The translations under genes were made by a program, and so were the position numbers. Positions 43,591 to 54,330 of a stretch of DNA of 64,000 bases are shown here, piece by piece. This DNA comes from Acanthosepion esculentum (lineage: Eukaryota; Mollusca; Cephalopoda; Sepiida; Sepiidae), in NCBI GenBank assembly GCA_964036315.1, contig OZ038482.1:14141434-14205433 (forward strand), read 5' to 3'. How positions within the stretch are numbered: position 1 is the stretch's first letter; each line of letters opens with the position of its first letter. A model generated the notes under the pieces. The model was not told the DNA's origin and did no database searches. It saw only the letters and a program-made list of their open reading frames with translations.

Positions 43591-44204
43591 TTTTAGGAAA
43601 TGCAAGACACTTGCCTGGTTCCAAAGTCGGTGTTCAAGTCGTGGTAAAAGATTCTATTTACAATACTGATTTTCGGAGGAAAACGTTATTTTTGTGATTA
43701 GCCTAAGCAAATTTCCCTTCCTTCATTCCATTTGATCTTGTGCAATACAATGTCTGGTGCAGTTCAATAAATATTTAAGCCAACGACAAAAAAGAAAGAA
43801 AATGTGGTTAAATAAAATGCACGCGATAATTCGGTAGAACAATGATTTTCAAACTGAAGAATTATTGAAAGATAGAAAACAAATAGAGGATTTTCAAAGA
43901 AAGTTAATGTCGTACGCAACTAGATTGAACAATGGCACGGGAGTTTGAAAAATTAAAAATCAATTGACAATATTTCTTTCACAAAATATATTTATCCTGC
44001 GACGACTGCAACAACAAAATAAACTCTGGTGTCTTCGCTGTTGCAATCGCGCCTAAAGAGATAAATATCGTCTTAATCTAAGATGCAATCAAATAATTAT
44101 TCCCATTTTTTTTTAATACGAATAATTATTTGATTGCAACAACCCTTAAACAGTTGAACTTCTTTCCAAAATTAATATCGATTTCTGGATTAAAAAAACC
44201 CAAA
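43591..44204. other. Non-coding gap with an 18-bp-arm hairpin
   Basis: TGCAATCAAATAATTATT (44084-44101) and its exact inverse (44121-44138) are separated by 19 nt. Otherwise nothing recognised. Confidence 0.55.
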
Positions 44205-44665
44205 AAGGATATGATATGCAATGTAATTGGCCCTGATCTGGCATCTCGTCTGCAGTCGCTCTCTCACACACGTGCCGTCGCTTTCCTCTGTTTTTTTTAC
44301 AAATACTTTCATGGTAACTGCTCCGAAGAGCTGCTTTCGCTGGTTCCCAAAGGTTCTACTAGGCTGGCATCTCGCTCTCAACATTTCACTGTCGAAACTG
44401 TTAAATGTAGCCGTCTCTTCAACTCCAATAGCTTCATGTCTCGCACCTCTCGCATGTGGAACTCGTTCCCCTCTTCCTGTTTCCCTGATAGCTATAATCT
44501 CCAACTATTTAAATGTAATGTCAATCGACGTCTCCAAATGCCTTGATCTATCCCCTATCCTTCTCTTCATCTTTTCCTCTATCACTCCTATTTGCTCTCA
44601 CTCCAACTCCCTGTAACCCCTTGCGTGCTAGTGGCTTGCTTGGGGTGAAACGCTACAAAAAATGT
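44205..44665 (+). pseudogene. Jockey/CR1-like LINE, last part and 3' UTR
   Basis: NVIGPDLASRLQSLSHTRAV, then FYKYFHGNCSEELLSLVP, TVETVKCSRLFNSNSFMSRT, SRMWNSFPSSCFPDS and FKCNVNRRLQMP stop. This is the intact C-terminus of the family. A deletion removed the PRLREFKR block. The 3' UTR ends GCTTGGGGTGAAACGCTAC. Strongly 5'-truncated. Confidence 0.9.
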
Positions 44666-44737
44666 TCTCGGTCTGAACAAATAGCGAATCTTTTGATGTT
44701 TGGTTATTTCGATAGAATTTGCGGAGTTAATTAAGTC

Positions 44738-44887
44738 GACTACTTTTCAGTGGGGTAATGCATAGCGGCTTCGATTGAGGAATCAGAGAGCCAAGTTCGA
44801 ATTCTAGTCGAATCCATTACGCGCTACTATCATTGGGAAAGGTATGAATCCTCTTCTTCTCCCCCAGGTATGGTTAAATAATAATGA
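44738..44887 (+). mobile_element. tRNA-SINE family 2, truncated
   Basis: GGGGTAATGCATAGCGGCTTCG, B box AAGTTCGAATTCTAGT, CCATTACGCGCTACTATC. It stops at an AATAATGATAATAGG tract that adjoins repeat Y. Confidence 0.82.
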
Positions 44888-45290
44888 TAATAGGAATTGA
44901 AGCTTGAGTTTGAAACGCGTCACCCAATCTTTGTCAGAAGACCAGATTCCGTTATCATAAAGAACAAGAAGTTAACTTGTCAGAAAGTGAATGTCATTAT
45001 TCGAGTGTCCCACAGAGTATAAATAAAATCAATAATTGTCAAGACTGAGACTGAACATAATGTGTGGAATATATTGATGACAATTATCCATTATTATTGA
45101 TTTCAAAGAATCGAATAAAAATCGAAAGACCTGGAAAAATAAAGAACACCCACACATTACTATAAACAGTTAGGATAACTAAAGGAGAACTCTGAATAAT
45201 TGAGGATACTATCTATGGAGAATCATGATCGCCGACACCTTGAAGGGACATGATACATAGAAGATGTCACTTAGTGTCCAGTAAACGGCA
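44888..45290 (+). repeat. Repeat Y, plus copy
   Basis: Near-identical inverted copy of 19139-19545. Begins AATTGAAGCTTGAGTTTGAA and runs without a gap into the SINE head at 45291. Confidence 0.9.
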
Positions 45291-45565
45291 CGGTGGAGTA
45301 ATGGATAGCGGCTCGAATTGAGGAATCAGGGAACCGAGTTCGAATTCCAGTGGAATCCATTACATTCACTTACGTGCTAGTGAATCCTAATCTTCTCCCC
45401 CCACCCCGTAAATAGCAGGACAGACCGGGTTCTATAGCCTCGGATAGCAACTAGTCTACTGTAGAAAGAAATGGCAAACTACTGCGAGAAAAATCTGCCT
45501 CGTCAGGCATGTATCGAAAGGTACATGATCGCCGTGTATCACGCATGGCACATAACTGACTGACT
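45291..45565 (+). mobile_element. tRNA-SINE family 2, full copy
   Basis: Head GGCACGGTGGAGTAATGGATAG, B box GAGTTCGAATTCC (close to GGTTCGANTCC), body, and end CACGCATGGCACATAACTGA. A Pol III transcribed tRNA-derived element, with the same downstream part as 15005-15190. Confidence 0.88.
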
Positions 45566-46197
45566 TTACATTGTTGTTGCGCATGTAAATATTTGAAGAA
45601 ATGAACAGAATTAGAACAGAATTTAACATTTATAATTTCCCACATTTCTGTTTGGTTTTCTAATCCGAAAAAATATTCCTTTGAAAGATTAAAATTGACT
45701 GCAATAATTCTTTTACTTTTTGCGAGAAAGAATCAATAAATGTAAGGGGAAAAATAACAATTCAAAAGCAAAAATATCGTCCCAAGTTCAAAGAATTTAT
45801 CAAGTTTTAAAGAAAATTTTAAAAACAAATTCAATATCTAGAAGAGAAGAAAAGTAAATCCATTTTATAATGTATGTATACCTTCATTAAAGTGATTTTA
45901 ACCATTCAAGTAGGGATGGCCTGTTCATTTGGAATTCAGTATTCATGGAATCTCAAAAGAAGAAATCGGGGAAGAATTTCAGTCATAAATGTAATTAAGA
46001 AAAGCTTACAAGGTGAATACTCAAAATGGATAGCAAGGGGAGGATTGAATTATATTATTCTGTTAAGGAGCAGGTTGGAAACTTTTTTGTGACTCATTTT
46101 CAAAATAACATTCCTTGATTTCTTTTAAAAATCAGGAGGTCAGTTGAATCTGCTACCTTGGTTTCAACCTTAGGCTGTCCTCAGGCTATGTTTATCA

Positions 46198-46198
<1 letters not shown>
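45566..46198. other. AT-rich gap
   Basis: Nothing recognised. Confidence 0.4.

Positions 46199-46261
<63 letters not shown>
46199..46261. repeat. (TAA)n microsatellite at the LINE 5' end
   Basis: About 21 uninterrupted triplets directly upstream of the LINE coding sequence. Confidence 0.97.
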
Positions 46262-46263
<2 letters not shown>

Positions 46264-49200
46264 TGAAGATGACTCCAGGTACATTATGTTAGAATTCCTT
46301 GAAAACCACAAAGCGGAAATCACCGAAGCGAAAAACCACGTAATCCAAGTACTCAGCAAAGTAACTTTCATACAGTTGTCAGAAAGAGACCAGCTACCCA
46401 AAATCCATATGACGAATTCCAACAAGCATATTGTGAAAATATACAACGCTGCTCTGGAAACACTGTTAACAGATAAACCACCGGGAAACATCACAGAAAT
46501 TAACAACGTAATATACGCAACAGCTTTAGCAGCGACTCTGAAGCTTGGGATCAAGACAATAAATAAAGTTAACAGACGTAGAGAACCAGCTTGGAAAGCA
46601 AAATTGTTACGAGAAATAAAACAAATCAGATGTGAGCTTTCTATATTAGATGAGCTCACCAGAAACCCTAATATTTCCACACGCAAGTGCAAAAAGATCA
46701 AGAGGAAACACAAAATTAAATCACTACTTGACATTCCACCAACCACGGAAATGCTGAAGCAGAAACTTCAGCTCAAAGCACAGAGAACAAGGCGATACGA
46801 AAAACGTTGTAGGTTCTATCGCCAAAATAAAATATTCCAAACGGACCTTAAGAAATTTTACAGGGAAATTGGAAAAAAACCTATACATGTCGAAAGGCCA
46901 CCATCGATTGATACTGTACAGACATTTTGGGAAAATATTTGGAGCAGCCCGAAAGAATATAACCCAAAAGCTGAATGGATCCGGCGTGAAGAAGAACGAA
47001 TGTTGGATACACCTCTGCAAGAATGGGAAAATATATCCACAGATGATGTTAGGCAAGCTCTAACGAAATCGCAAAAATGGAAATCCCCAGGAAATGACAA
47101 GGTTCCCAATTTCTGGCTTTATCATCTCTCGTCTATCCACAAAATACTTGCGGAAACATTATCAACGATTGTAAATAATCCCAATAAAATCCCGGAATGG
47201 ATTACTGAAGGTATTACATACCTCATACCAAAAACAAATGAAACAGATGACCCGAAAAATTATCGACCGATAACATGTCTCTCCACAACGTATAAGTTGA
47301 TCACGTCTGTCATGACGAACCGTGCTTACTCCTTTTTAGAAACAAACAGCATTCTTCCACTGGAACAGAAGGGATGCAGGAGGGGTTCATATGGCTGCAA
47401 AGACCAATTACTAATAAATAAAATGATTCTGGAAAATTGCAGGAGCAGACGTAGAAATCTCAGTGCAGCGTGGATTGTTTATCGTAAAGCTTTTGACAGT
47501 GTTCCACATTCTTGGATCCTTAAGACTTTGGAAATGTACAAAGTCTCCCCTGTGGTATTAAATTTCCTTAAGCACAGCATGGGAATGTGGAACACCAAAC
47601 TATACCTTAGTCACACCAGGGGCACTGTCATATCCAACCGACTAAATATCCGACGTGGAATCTTTCAAGGAGACTCTTTGTCTCCACTTCTGTTTTGTTT
47701 GTCCTTACTCCCTCTTACGCATGAACTGAACAACAGTAGCTATGGCTACAAAATAAATAACAACATATTCAATCACCTACTATACATGGATGATCTCAAA
47801 CTCTTTGCCAAAGACGACAATGAGTTGAAGGGCCTACTTAATATTGTAAAATACTTTAGTGACGACATATGCATGAGCTTCGGATTAGATAAATGTGCTA
47901 AAGTAACATTTAAGAAAGGTAGAATTTTAGAAGCACCCTTAATAGATTTAGATTTTGCCACGAAGATTAGAGAATTGGAGCATGATGAAGCTTATAAGTA
48001 CCTAGGAATTAGTGAGGGAGATGGCATACAACACTCCCAAATGAAAGAGAAGGTAAGAAAGGAGTACTACAGGCGTGTACGCCTGGTACTAAATACTGAG
48101 CTAAACTCAAATAACCGAATATCAGCTATAAACACCTTAGCTGTTCCTGTGGTGCAATACAGCTTTAATGTACTTAACTGGACCATAGCTGAAATTAAGC
48201 GAATGGACGCCAAAACGAGAAAGCTCCTCACTTGCTACCGCATGCATCATCCCAAAGCTGATATTGATCGCCTGTATGTGCCCAGATCCGAAGGAGGCAG
48301 AGGACTAGTTCAACTAGAACTATCCTACAAAAGTACAACAATTGGCCTCCAAAGATACTTGGAAAAAACAGAAGACTGGATGATGGTATGTGTCAAGGAA
48401 CATGAAAGTAGGAAGTGTCTCTACTCTGTAGTAAAGGAAGCCGAAAAATTCAAAAATGAGCTTCAAATGGGCACAGAAATTCAAATACATCACTGTACAC
48501 CGGCTGAAGCTGCAAAAAACTTTTAAAAAAATGCAAAGACAAATGCGACCGACCAGATAAAGAAACAATGGCAAAATAAACCGCTCCATGGCCAATACTC
48601 TGCCCGTACCAAACAAGCAGACGTAGACAAAAACCGCACCCATCAGTGGCTACGTAGTGCAGGGTTGAAAGGTGAAACTGAGGGTTTTATAATTGCTGCA
48701 CAAGACCAATGCTTGTTAACTAGGAATTATCAAGCACATATACTAAAATACTGTGTTAGCCCAAGATGCAGATTCTGTGACAAATATCCAGAAACCATTG
48801 ATCATCTTATATCAGGTTGCACGATATTGGCATCCACTGAATATAAAAACCGGCATGACAGAGTGACCAATATCTGCACTGGAAAATTTGCAACTCCTAT
48901 GGGAAGGAAACTGGAAGAAATTGGTACGAACACCACCCTGACCCGGTTACGGTGATAGGACCTGTTACAATTCTATGGGACTACACAATATACACTGACA
49001 GAACAATCAAAGCCAACCGCCCAGACATTGTTATTAAAGACCACAAATAAGTGCCTCCTTATTGATATGGCAGTCCCTGCAGACTGCAATGTGTCTTTGA
49101 AGATATTCGAAAAACTGTCAAAATACAAGGACCTTGAAATCGAAATCTCAAAAATGTGGCACATGGGAACATCAACAATTCCTGTTGTAGTTGGAGCCCT

Positions 49201-49429
49201 TGGACTGGCTGGAAAAGATTCCAGTAGGCTGATTGAAGGGATCCCTGGAAGTCCATGCCTCAAAGAGATACAAAAAATGTTCTAACAAGTACAACCCACA
49301 CTTTACGAAGGGCTTTATCTATGTAATTTTTTTTTTTTTTTCAGTGGAAAGTGTCATGATGCCATTTCTAACCTTAGGTCCCTGGGCGGGACCCGGAAAG
49401 AAATGTGTAAACGCCAGATATCAAAGGGA

Positions 49430-49430
<1 letters not shown>
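46262..49430 (+). mobile_element. RLE-type LINE (R4/Dong-like) between TAA/AAT tracts
   Basis: Coding region, then a 3' UTR of about 140 bp (CTTTACGAAGGGCTTTATC, a T run at 49327-49341, GGTCCCTGGGCGGGACCCGG) ending directly in (AAT)n at 49431. The 5' side abuts (TAA)n. Homologous 3' UTR words occur on the minus strand at 16020-16170. Placement inside TAA repeats is known for the Dong element of the R4 clade. The (AAT)n could instead be a LINE tail. Confidence 0.8.
46286..49285 (+). pseudogene. LINE polyprotein: reverse transcriptase, CCHC finger, RLE nuclease
   Basis: First open stretch 746 aa from ATG 46286 (upstream frame is open into the microsatellite, so the true N-terminus is missing). 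Residues 290-345 hold the RT fingers (DDPKNYRPITCLSTTYKL). Motif A near residue 398 reads AAWIVYRKAFDSV, motif B QGDSLSP at 461-467, motif C YMDD at 500-503. A stop TAA at 48524-48526 interrupts, and the same frame continues (QWQNKPLHGQYSARTKQADV) to the finger C-x2-C-x8-H-x4-C (CRFC...IDHLISGC) and, after compensating shifts near 48865 and 49040, to the endonuclease (RPDIVIK...LLIDMAVPAD) and MWHMGTSTIPVVVGALG. Motif A's catalytic Asp is Val. Nearly intact, but dead. Confidence 0.9.
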
Positions 49431-49476
<46 letters not shown>

Positions 49477-49477
49477 T

Positions 49478-49518
<41 letters not shown>

Positions 49519-49546
49519 TTTAATAATAATAATAATAATAATAATT

Positions 49547-49578
<32 letters not shown>

Positions 49579-49580
49579 TT

Positions 49581-49611
<31 letters not shown>

Positions 49612-49646
49612 AAGAAGAAGAAGAAGAAGAAGAAGAAGAAGAAGAA
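49431..49646. repeat. (AAT)n then (AAG)n microsatellite
   Basis: AAT triplets with three TTTT interruptions to about 49580, then about 21 AAG triplets. The protein-like frames here are artefacts. Confidence 0.97.
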
Positions 49647-49649
49647 ATA

Positions 49650-49825
49650 GTAGGAACACGAGATATAGCAGCCATATTCAATGCACGAAGGAATGGTAGA
49701 TTCACAAATATTCAATATTTTGACGAGAAGGATTATCTGGCAGGAAATAACTTTCTTAGCAGTAGACCTGGCAATTGTTTCAATATAACCATTCCACTTC
49801 ATGTCAGTTAAAAATACGTGTATAC
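49650..49825 (-). pseudogene. Jockey/CR1-like LINE scrap
   Basis: Minus-strand MKWNGYIETIARSTAKKV, then LNICESTIPSCIEYGCYIS, matches the WNKYIESIASSTAKKV / IYKSTIHPCMEYCCHIW blocks of the copy at 51536-53205. Confidence 0.75.
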
Positions 49826-49910
49826 GAGACGCGGATGCGAAAATCGCATCGCAGCTCGTGACGTCAGACATGACCACGCGAGAGTGAAAAACGAGAAGTA
49901 TTAAGTATGG

Positions 49911-50066
49911 GAAGCCATTGGTTTAAACCAATGGCTTCTGTTATAAAGTATAGGCATTTAAGAATATTTGTGTCAACAAGGATTTTCTGGAATTGTATAC
50001 GCGGCATATTAGTCATTTAAAACAACATGCCTGGCCGCGTACACAATTCCGGAAAATCCTTGTTGA
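49911..50066. repeat. Perfect 28-bp palindrome and a 33-bp-arm inverted repeat
   Basis: 49911-49938 is a perfect palindrome centred on GTTTAAAC. 49973-50005 and 50034-50066 are inverted copies (TCAACAAGGATTTTCTGGAA / TTCCGGAAAATCCTTGTTGA) with a 28-nt loop. The right arm overlaps Penelope-like coding sequence. Confidence 0.88.
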
Positions 50067-50165
50067 AAACACAACTATACTTAAACATGAAAACAATAAA
50101 CAAAAACTAAAAATTCTTGAAGCTATGTACATAAAACAGTTGAAACCTAACCTGAACAAAAACTA
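50010..50165 (+). pseudogene. Penelope-like C-terminal fragment
   Basis: SHLKQHAWPRTQFRKILVEN, then KHENNKQKLKILEAMYIKQL, KPNLNKN stop. The KLKILEAMYIK...P.LN ending is the C-terminus after the GIY-YIG domain. Confidence 0.62.
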
Positions 50166-50970
50166 ATTTGTCGGTCACTATAGTGCAAACTCTACGTGTT
50201 AGGAAATAGTAGATGGATTTCGGACAGCTTTTTGGGTGATAGCTTTTGAAATAAAGATATAATTATGTAGTTGTTTCTATTTCTAATGAGTATATCTAAA
50301 AATGGTAATTCGTTAAAATTATATTCTTGGGAGAATTTGATTTTTGGGTGTAAGTTCTGAAGTTGATTGTGGAATTGGTTAAAATCGCCCCATGAGGATT
50401 TCCAGAAAATGAAGCAATCATCTAAGTATCGTTTCCACGATTTAGCTTAGTGTTTTTATATTTCCTCCATATATTTGTACATCTGTTTATATAGGTTTTC
50501 TTCTAGGTAAGCTAATGTTACGGTGGCATATGTAGGTACCATTTTCGTTCCCATTACGGTAACTAGGGTTTGGATATAGTTTCTGTTGTCAAATTCAAAG
50601 ATGTTATTGTTTAGAATTAGGTCTATACTATCGATAATGAATACGGTAGTAAATCTGGGATGTAGTGTTTTTGGATGTTTTACAATCCAGAATGAGTTTA
50701 CCTAATTCATGGGGTATGTTGCTATATAGGCTACTGACGACAAAAGCAGCCATGAGTGTTCCCAGATCAAGTTTTTGGTATGGAGCTAAGGAAGTGAATA
50801 TCGTCTCTGATGTAGCTTTTAATCTGCTTAGTAAATCGTTGTAGTATTATGTCTATTAAGTTACTGGGTCTGCTGGTTAGACAGGCTGGTCCAATAAATA
50901 TTGGTCTGAATATAAAGTCACTGGGGTTTGGCGACAATGTTTCAAACTGGGTAATCACTATCATATTATC
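50166..50970 (-). pseudogene. Penelope-like reverse transcriptase fragment, opposite strand
   Basis: From 50964: FIGPACLTSRPSNLIDIILQ, KQIKSYIRDDIHFLSSIP, and further on, in shifting frames, remnants resembling WERKWYLHMPP (from a GTKMAPTYA-type block), the ASFSGNPHGAI (W.SPWG) block and RRVCTIVTDK. The order fits a PLE RT from the fingers through the palm, badly decayed. It meets the plus-strand C-terminal fragment tail-on, so the two halves are in inverted orientation. Confidence 0.62.
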
Positions 50971-51042
50971 TCAATGTCCATTTTCGTATTTACATAATGA
51001 TATTGAGCATTTCAATCAATAAATATAGCATACCATAAAACT

Positions 51043-51065
51043 ATATATATATATATATATATATA
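51043..51065. repeat. (TA)n tract
   Basis: Short TA run that provides the TA before the Tc1-like end at 51066. Confidence 0.9.
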
Positions 51066-51535
51066 CAGTGCTTTTCGATAAAAGTGACTCACCTGTTTTT
51101 TTTTTACTAAATGTTCTCTTGTCCGATGAAACGAAAGTTGAGCTAAATTCAAAGGATAAGCGACCTAAAATCCGAAGAAGAAGCTTTGAAAGCTCTTTGA
51201 ATTTAGCAGTAAGTACTGTCAAACATCCGTTCAGTATAATGTTCTGGGGATGCTTTTCTTTTCATGGAACTGATTTCTTAAAACCTACTGAAGAGACCCT
51301 CAGGAGCGAGCAGTACAAGAGAATTTTAGAGTCTTGTCTGCTCCCTTCTGCTGAAAGGGTGCAAATCGACCCCACCAAGCTAATTTTTATGCTTCCTGTC
51401 ACAAATCGAAATTGATGAAGGAATACTTTGATGAGAAGCAGGTGAGTGTTATGACATGGCCGCCCCAATCTCCTGACCTCAACCCCATAGAAAACTTATG
51501 GAGCATTATAAAGTACAGGCTCTCGAGAAACACTT
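51066..51535 (+). pseudogene. Tc1-like transposase fragment, second catalytic site deleted
   Basis: Starts with a terminal-like CAGTGCTTTTCGATAAAAGT after TA. Plus-strand LLSDETKVELNSKDKRP has the first catalytic Asp, FSIMFWGCFSFHGTDFL follows, then a frame change with loss of the DNA that should encode the second Asp (reads straight to SCHKSKLMKEYF), then WPPQSPDLNPIENLWSIIK with the Glu. No N-terminal DNA-binding part and no right inverted repeat. It is a different family from the 6931 element. Confidence 0.85.
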
Positions 51536-53205
51536 AAATAGTTGCAGATTGTATTTGTCAGGGAAACAGGAATAAGGAAGGGAGGTTCACAGGCGAGATG
51601 TGCGAGACATGAAGCTATTGGAGTAGAAGATACGTCTACATCTAACAGTTTCAACGGTGAAGGGGTGGGAACGGGAGGCCAGCCTCGTAGGACGTTTAAA
51701 TTCATGAGGCCTAGGAACCAGCGAAAGCAGCTCCTCGGAGCAATTACCGTGAAAGTATTTGTAAAAAAGACAGAGCGAGGCAACGTCGCGTCTGTGAGAG
51801 AGCGTCTGCAGACGAGATGACAGATCAGGGCCAATTACATTGCATATCCGTCTCTGGATCTTATCAAGAACCCTGAGGCAAACAGCAGGGGCACCAGACC
51901 ATATATGGCAGCAATACTCCATGCAAGGGTGAATGGTCGATTTATAGATTTGGAGGATCGATTCCGGGGAGAAAAATTTCCTGGCTCGACACAGCGAACC
52001 AACTTTCTTTGCGGTGGATGATGCAATTGACTCGATGTATTTGTTCCATCTCAGATCAGCGGCCAGCGTGAGACAGAGCAGCTGCAGAGAGGAGCTCTCG
52101 AGAAGTTGGTCTTCAGACATTCTATTGGGATGCAGGGATGGATCCTTGTGGTGATTAATAGAGAGCAGTTTTGTTTTAGAGGCGTTAAAGTTAACCATCC
52201 ATTTCTTGCCCCAGTTCACAACCGATTGGAGGTCCTTTTCTATTTGAACTGCCAGGTTAACTTTGTCAGCATCATTAGATTTGTGTTTGAGGCAGGAGTA
52301 AATTGTGGTGTCGTCCGCATAGATGCCGACTTGGGAGTCTATGGCGTCAGGAAGGTCGTTTATGAATATAAGGAACAGAGTAGGGCCTAGGATGGAGCCT
52401 TGAGGAACACCTGCGTTAGTGGGATAGGAGCTGGAGATGAATCCATTGAAAACGACCTTCAATTCACGGTTTGACAGGAATGATTGTATTAGGTCAAACA
52501 ATCGACCTGTGATAACATAACCCTGGAGCTTGCGAAGAAGGCCGGCATGCCAAACTCTATCAAACGCTTTGGAGACGTCTAGGACCACGGCACGAGCTTC
52601 ACCGTTATTATGAATAGCTTTGTAGACAAATTCAGTGATGGCCGTAAGCACATCGGATGTAGATTGGGCAAAACGGAAACCATATTGCTTGTCTGAGAGC
52701 AGATCATTGGATATCAGGTGATTAATCACTTCGGTGTTGATAATGACCTCGAAGACTTTGCCGAAGAGGGGTAGGAGACTGATAGGACGGTAATTAGAAG
52801 GGTTGGAGGAGTCACCAGAGTTCTTAAAGACAGGAACAATGGTTGAGGACTTCCAGCAGTCAGGAAAACAAGACTCCTTGAGGCAGTGGTTGTATAATTT
52901 AGAGAGGGCAGGCGCCAGTTCAGGTGCGCATTTCTTCAGAACAATGGCTGGTATCCCGTCACCACCAGTAGCCTTGTTGTGATCGAAGTTAGAAATAATG
53001 CCCAATACCAACGACGGGGATATGTGCAATCCGCTCAAAAGGGCCTCGGTTCTGGGAGGGAAATCGGGCATGGGTACCCCGGAAGAGTCTAACGTTGAAT
53101 TGGAAGAAAACTTCCGAGCAAAGCATTCAGCCTTGTCGGCAGAGGTGGTCAGGGCCTCAAACTGATTGAACAGGGGAGGAATGGAGGGTTTGCTATTGTT
53201 CAGAA
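51536..53205 (-). pseudogene. Jockey/CR1-like LINE, reverse transcriptase, best copy
   Basis: Open from about 53205 down to a TGA at 51587-51589, with a 494-aa stretch from the ATG at 53071 (upstream DKAECFARKFSSNST is in frame). RT motifs in order: NYRPISLLPLFGKVFE, LLSDKQYGFR, motif A AVVLDVSKAFDRVWH near residue 163, motif B NAGVPQGSILGP, motif C YADD near residue 250, then WMVNFNASKTKLLSINHH and YCCHIWSGAP. All catalytic residues are intact. The TGA replaces the Trp of SRLWNSL, and the rest (FPDKYNLQLFKC) follows in frame to about 51536, where it meets the Tc1 fragment. No endonuclease domain or 3' UTR: truncated at both ends. Confidence 0.93.
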
Positions 53206-53869
53206 CGCTTTATAAATAATTTCTTTTTCATCTGCATATTAGGTTGCATTGTATGAAGAAAGTTTTATCTGATTGGTCATTAATATGTAAAATTTGGGTT
53301 TACATTGAGTTTCGGGACAAAATGACGTCAATTGACGATCACTATCTCCGAGATAAGGTGGGCCATGTTTTCTTTTTCCATAACGATAATTCAAACTCAT
53401 TTTGTACCTATAAACACCGCAAATCGGATATTCGTGTGCTTAGCATATATAACCCACTGATAGTATAAGTTCGTACCCTGATGTATGAGTAATAAGATGC
53501 TACCAACAATTTCCACTGCTCTTAATGGAAACCCAAACAAAGTTGTTTTTTTTCTGTAGATCAGTGTTGGTCTATTATATGCAGCCAAGTGAAAGACGTT
53601 ATGTCCTTAAAACGAAACGCAATGTAGCATTGCAGATTTGTCTGGAAACATTAAGTTGAAAAGGATATGAAAAAGTGCAGAAGTTCTCTCTATGGAATGG
53701 CGCATCGTCGATGCTGTGTTTTTGTGAAATCAACAAAAACGACACGCAATACTCTTTAGAAATATCGGCTGTGAAGTCAGACGAGAGAGAAGTCGCATTT
53801 CCTGTCTCTTGTCCGATAGATTGTCAAAAGCAGAGCGATATATCTAGCGGCTTTTCTCTTTCGCTTCAC

Positions 53870-53872
<3 letters not shown>
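53206..53872. other. Non-coding gap
   Basis: Small overlapping frames with no recognisable domain. Confidence 0.4.
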
Positions 53873-53933
<61 letters not shown>

Positions 53934-53968
53934 CAGTCTGTTCATATCCATCTATCTCAGTCTGTTCA

Positions 53969-54017
<49 letters not shown>
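53873..54017. repeat. (ATCT)n microsatellite in two blocks
   Basis: Tetranucleotide runs at 53873-53932 and 53969-54016. TCAGTCTGTTCATATC repeats twice between them. Confidence 0.96.
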
Positions 54018-54195
54018 CTGTTCATATCTGTTTATGTTCGTATCCGGTGAACTCTCAAGCAGGCATATGATTGATCTATCGATTGATATTCGACGCTTGT
54101 ATTCATATTCGTATAAAACACTAATCAATACGTTTTTGCATGTAGACTTCTACGTGCATTAAGTTTACATTTGATATGCAAGAAAATGCAAACAC

Positions 54196-54234
54196 CCCTA
54201 CTCTCTCTCACACACAGACACAGACACACACACA

Positions 54235-54322
<88 letters not shown>

Positions 54323-54330
54323 TGTGTGGA
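54196..54330. repeat. (CA)n(TA)n(TG)n mirror microsatellite
   Basis: CT, then CACA and CAGACA, then CA units, TA units, then TG units to about 54328. CA and TG arms are complementary around a TA centre, so the strand can fold on itself. Confidence 0.95.

Noticed and set aside
43394..43624. 76-aa frame with repeated ESLISGIPHIQN
   Set aside because: Translation of the 16-bp minisatellite, read across frames; not a protein repeat.
46195..46746. 183-aa minus-strand frame opposite the LINE
   Set aside because: Antisense shadow of the LINE coding sequence, ending in translated microsatellite (poly-Ile).
49354..49877. Long poly-Leu, poly-Ile and poly-Arg reading frames
   Set aside because: Translations of AAT and AAG microsatellites; not genes.
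51496..51834. 112-aa minus frame overlapping the LINE
   Set aside because: Same LINE C-terminus read in another frame; a shadow.
53675..54070. 131-aa plus frame with YLSIYLSI repeats
   Set aside because: Mostly a translated ATCT microsatellite. The first half has no recognisable domain.
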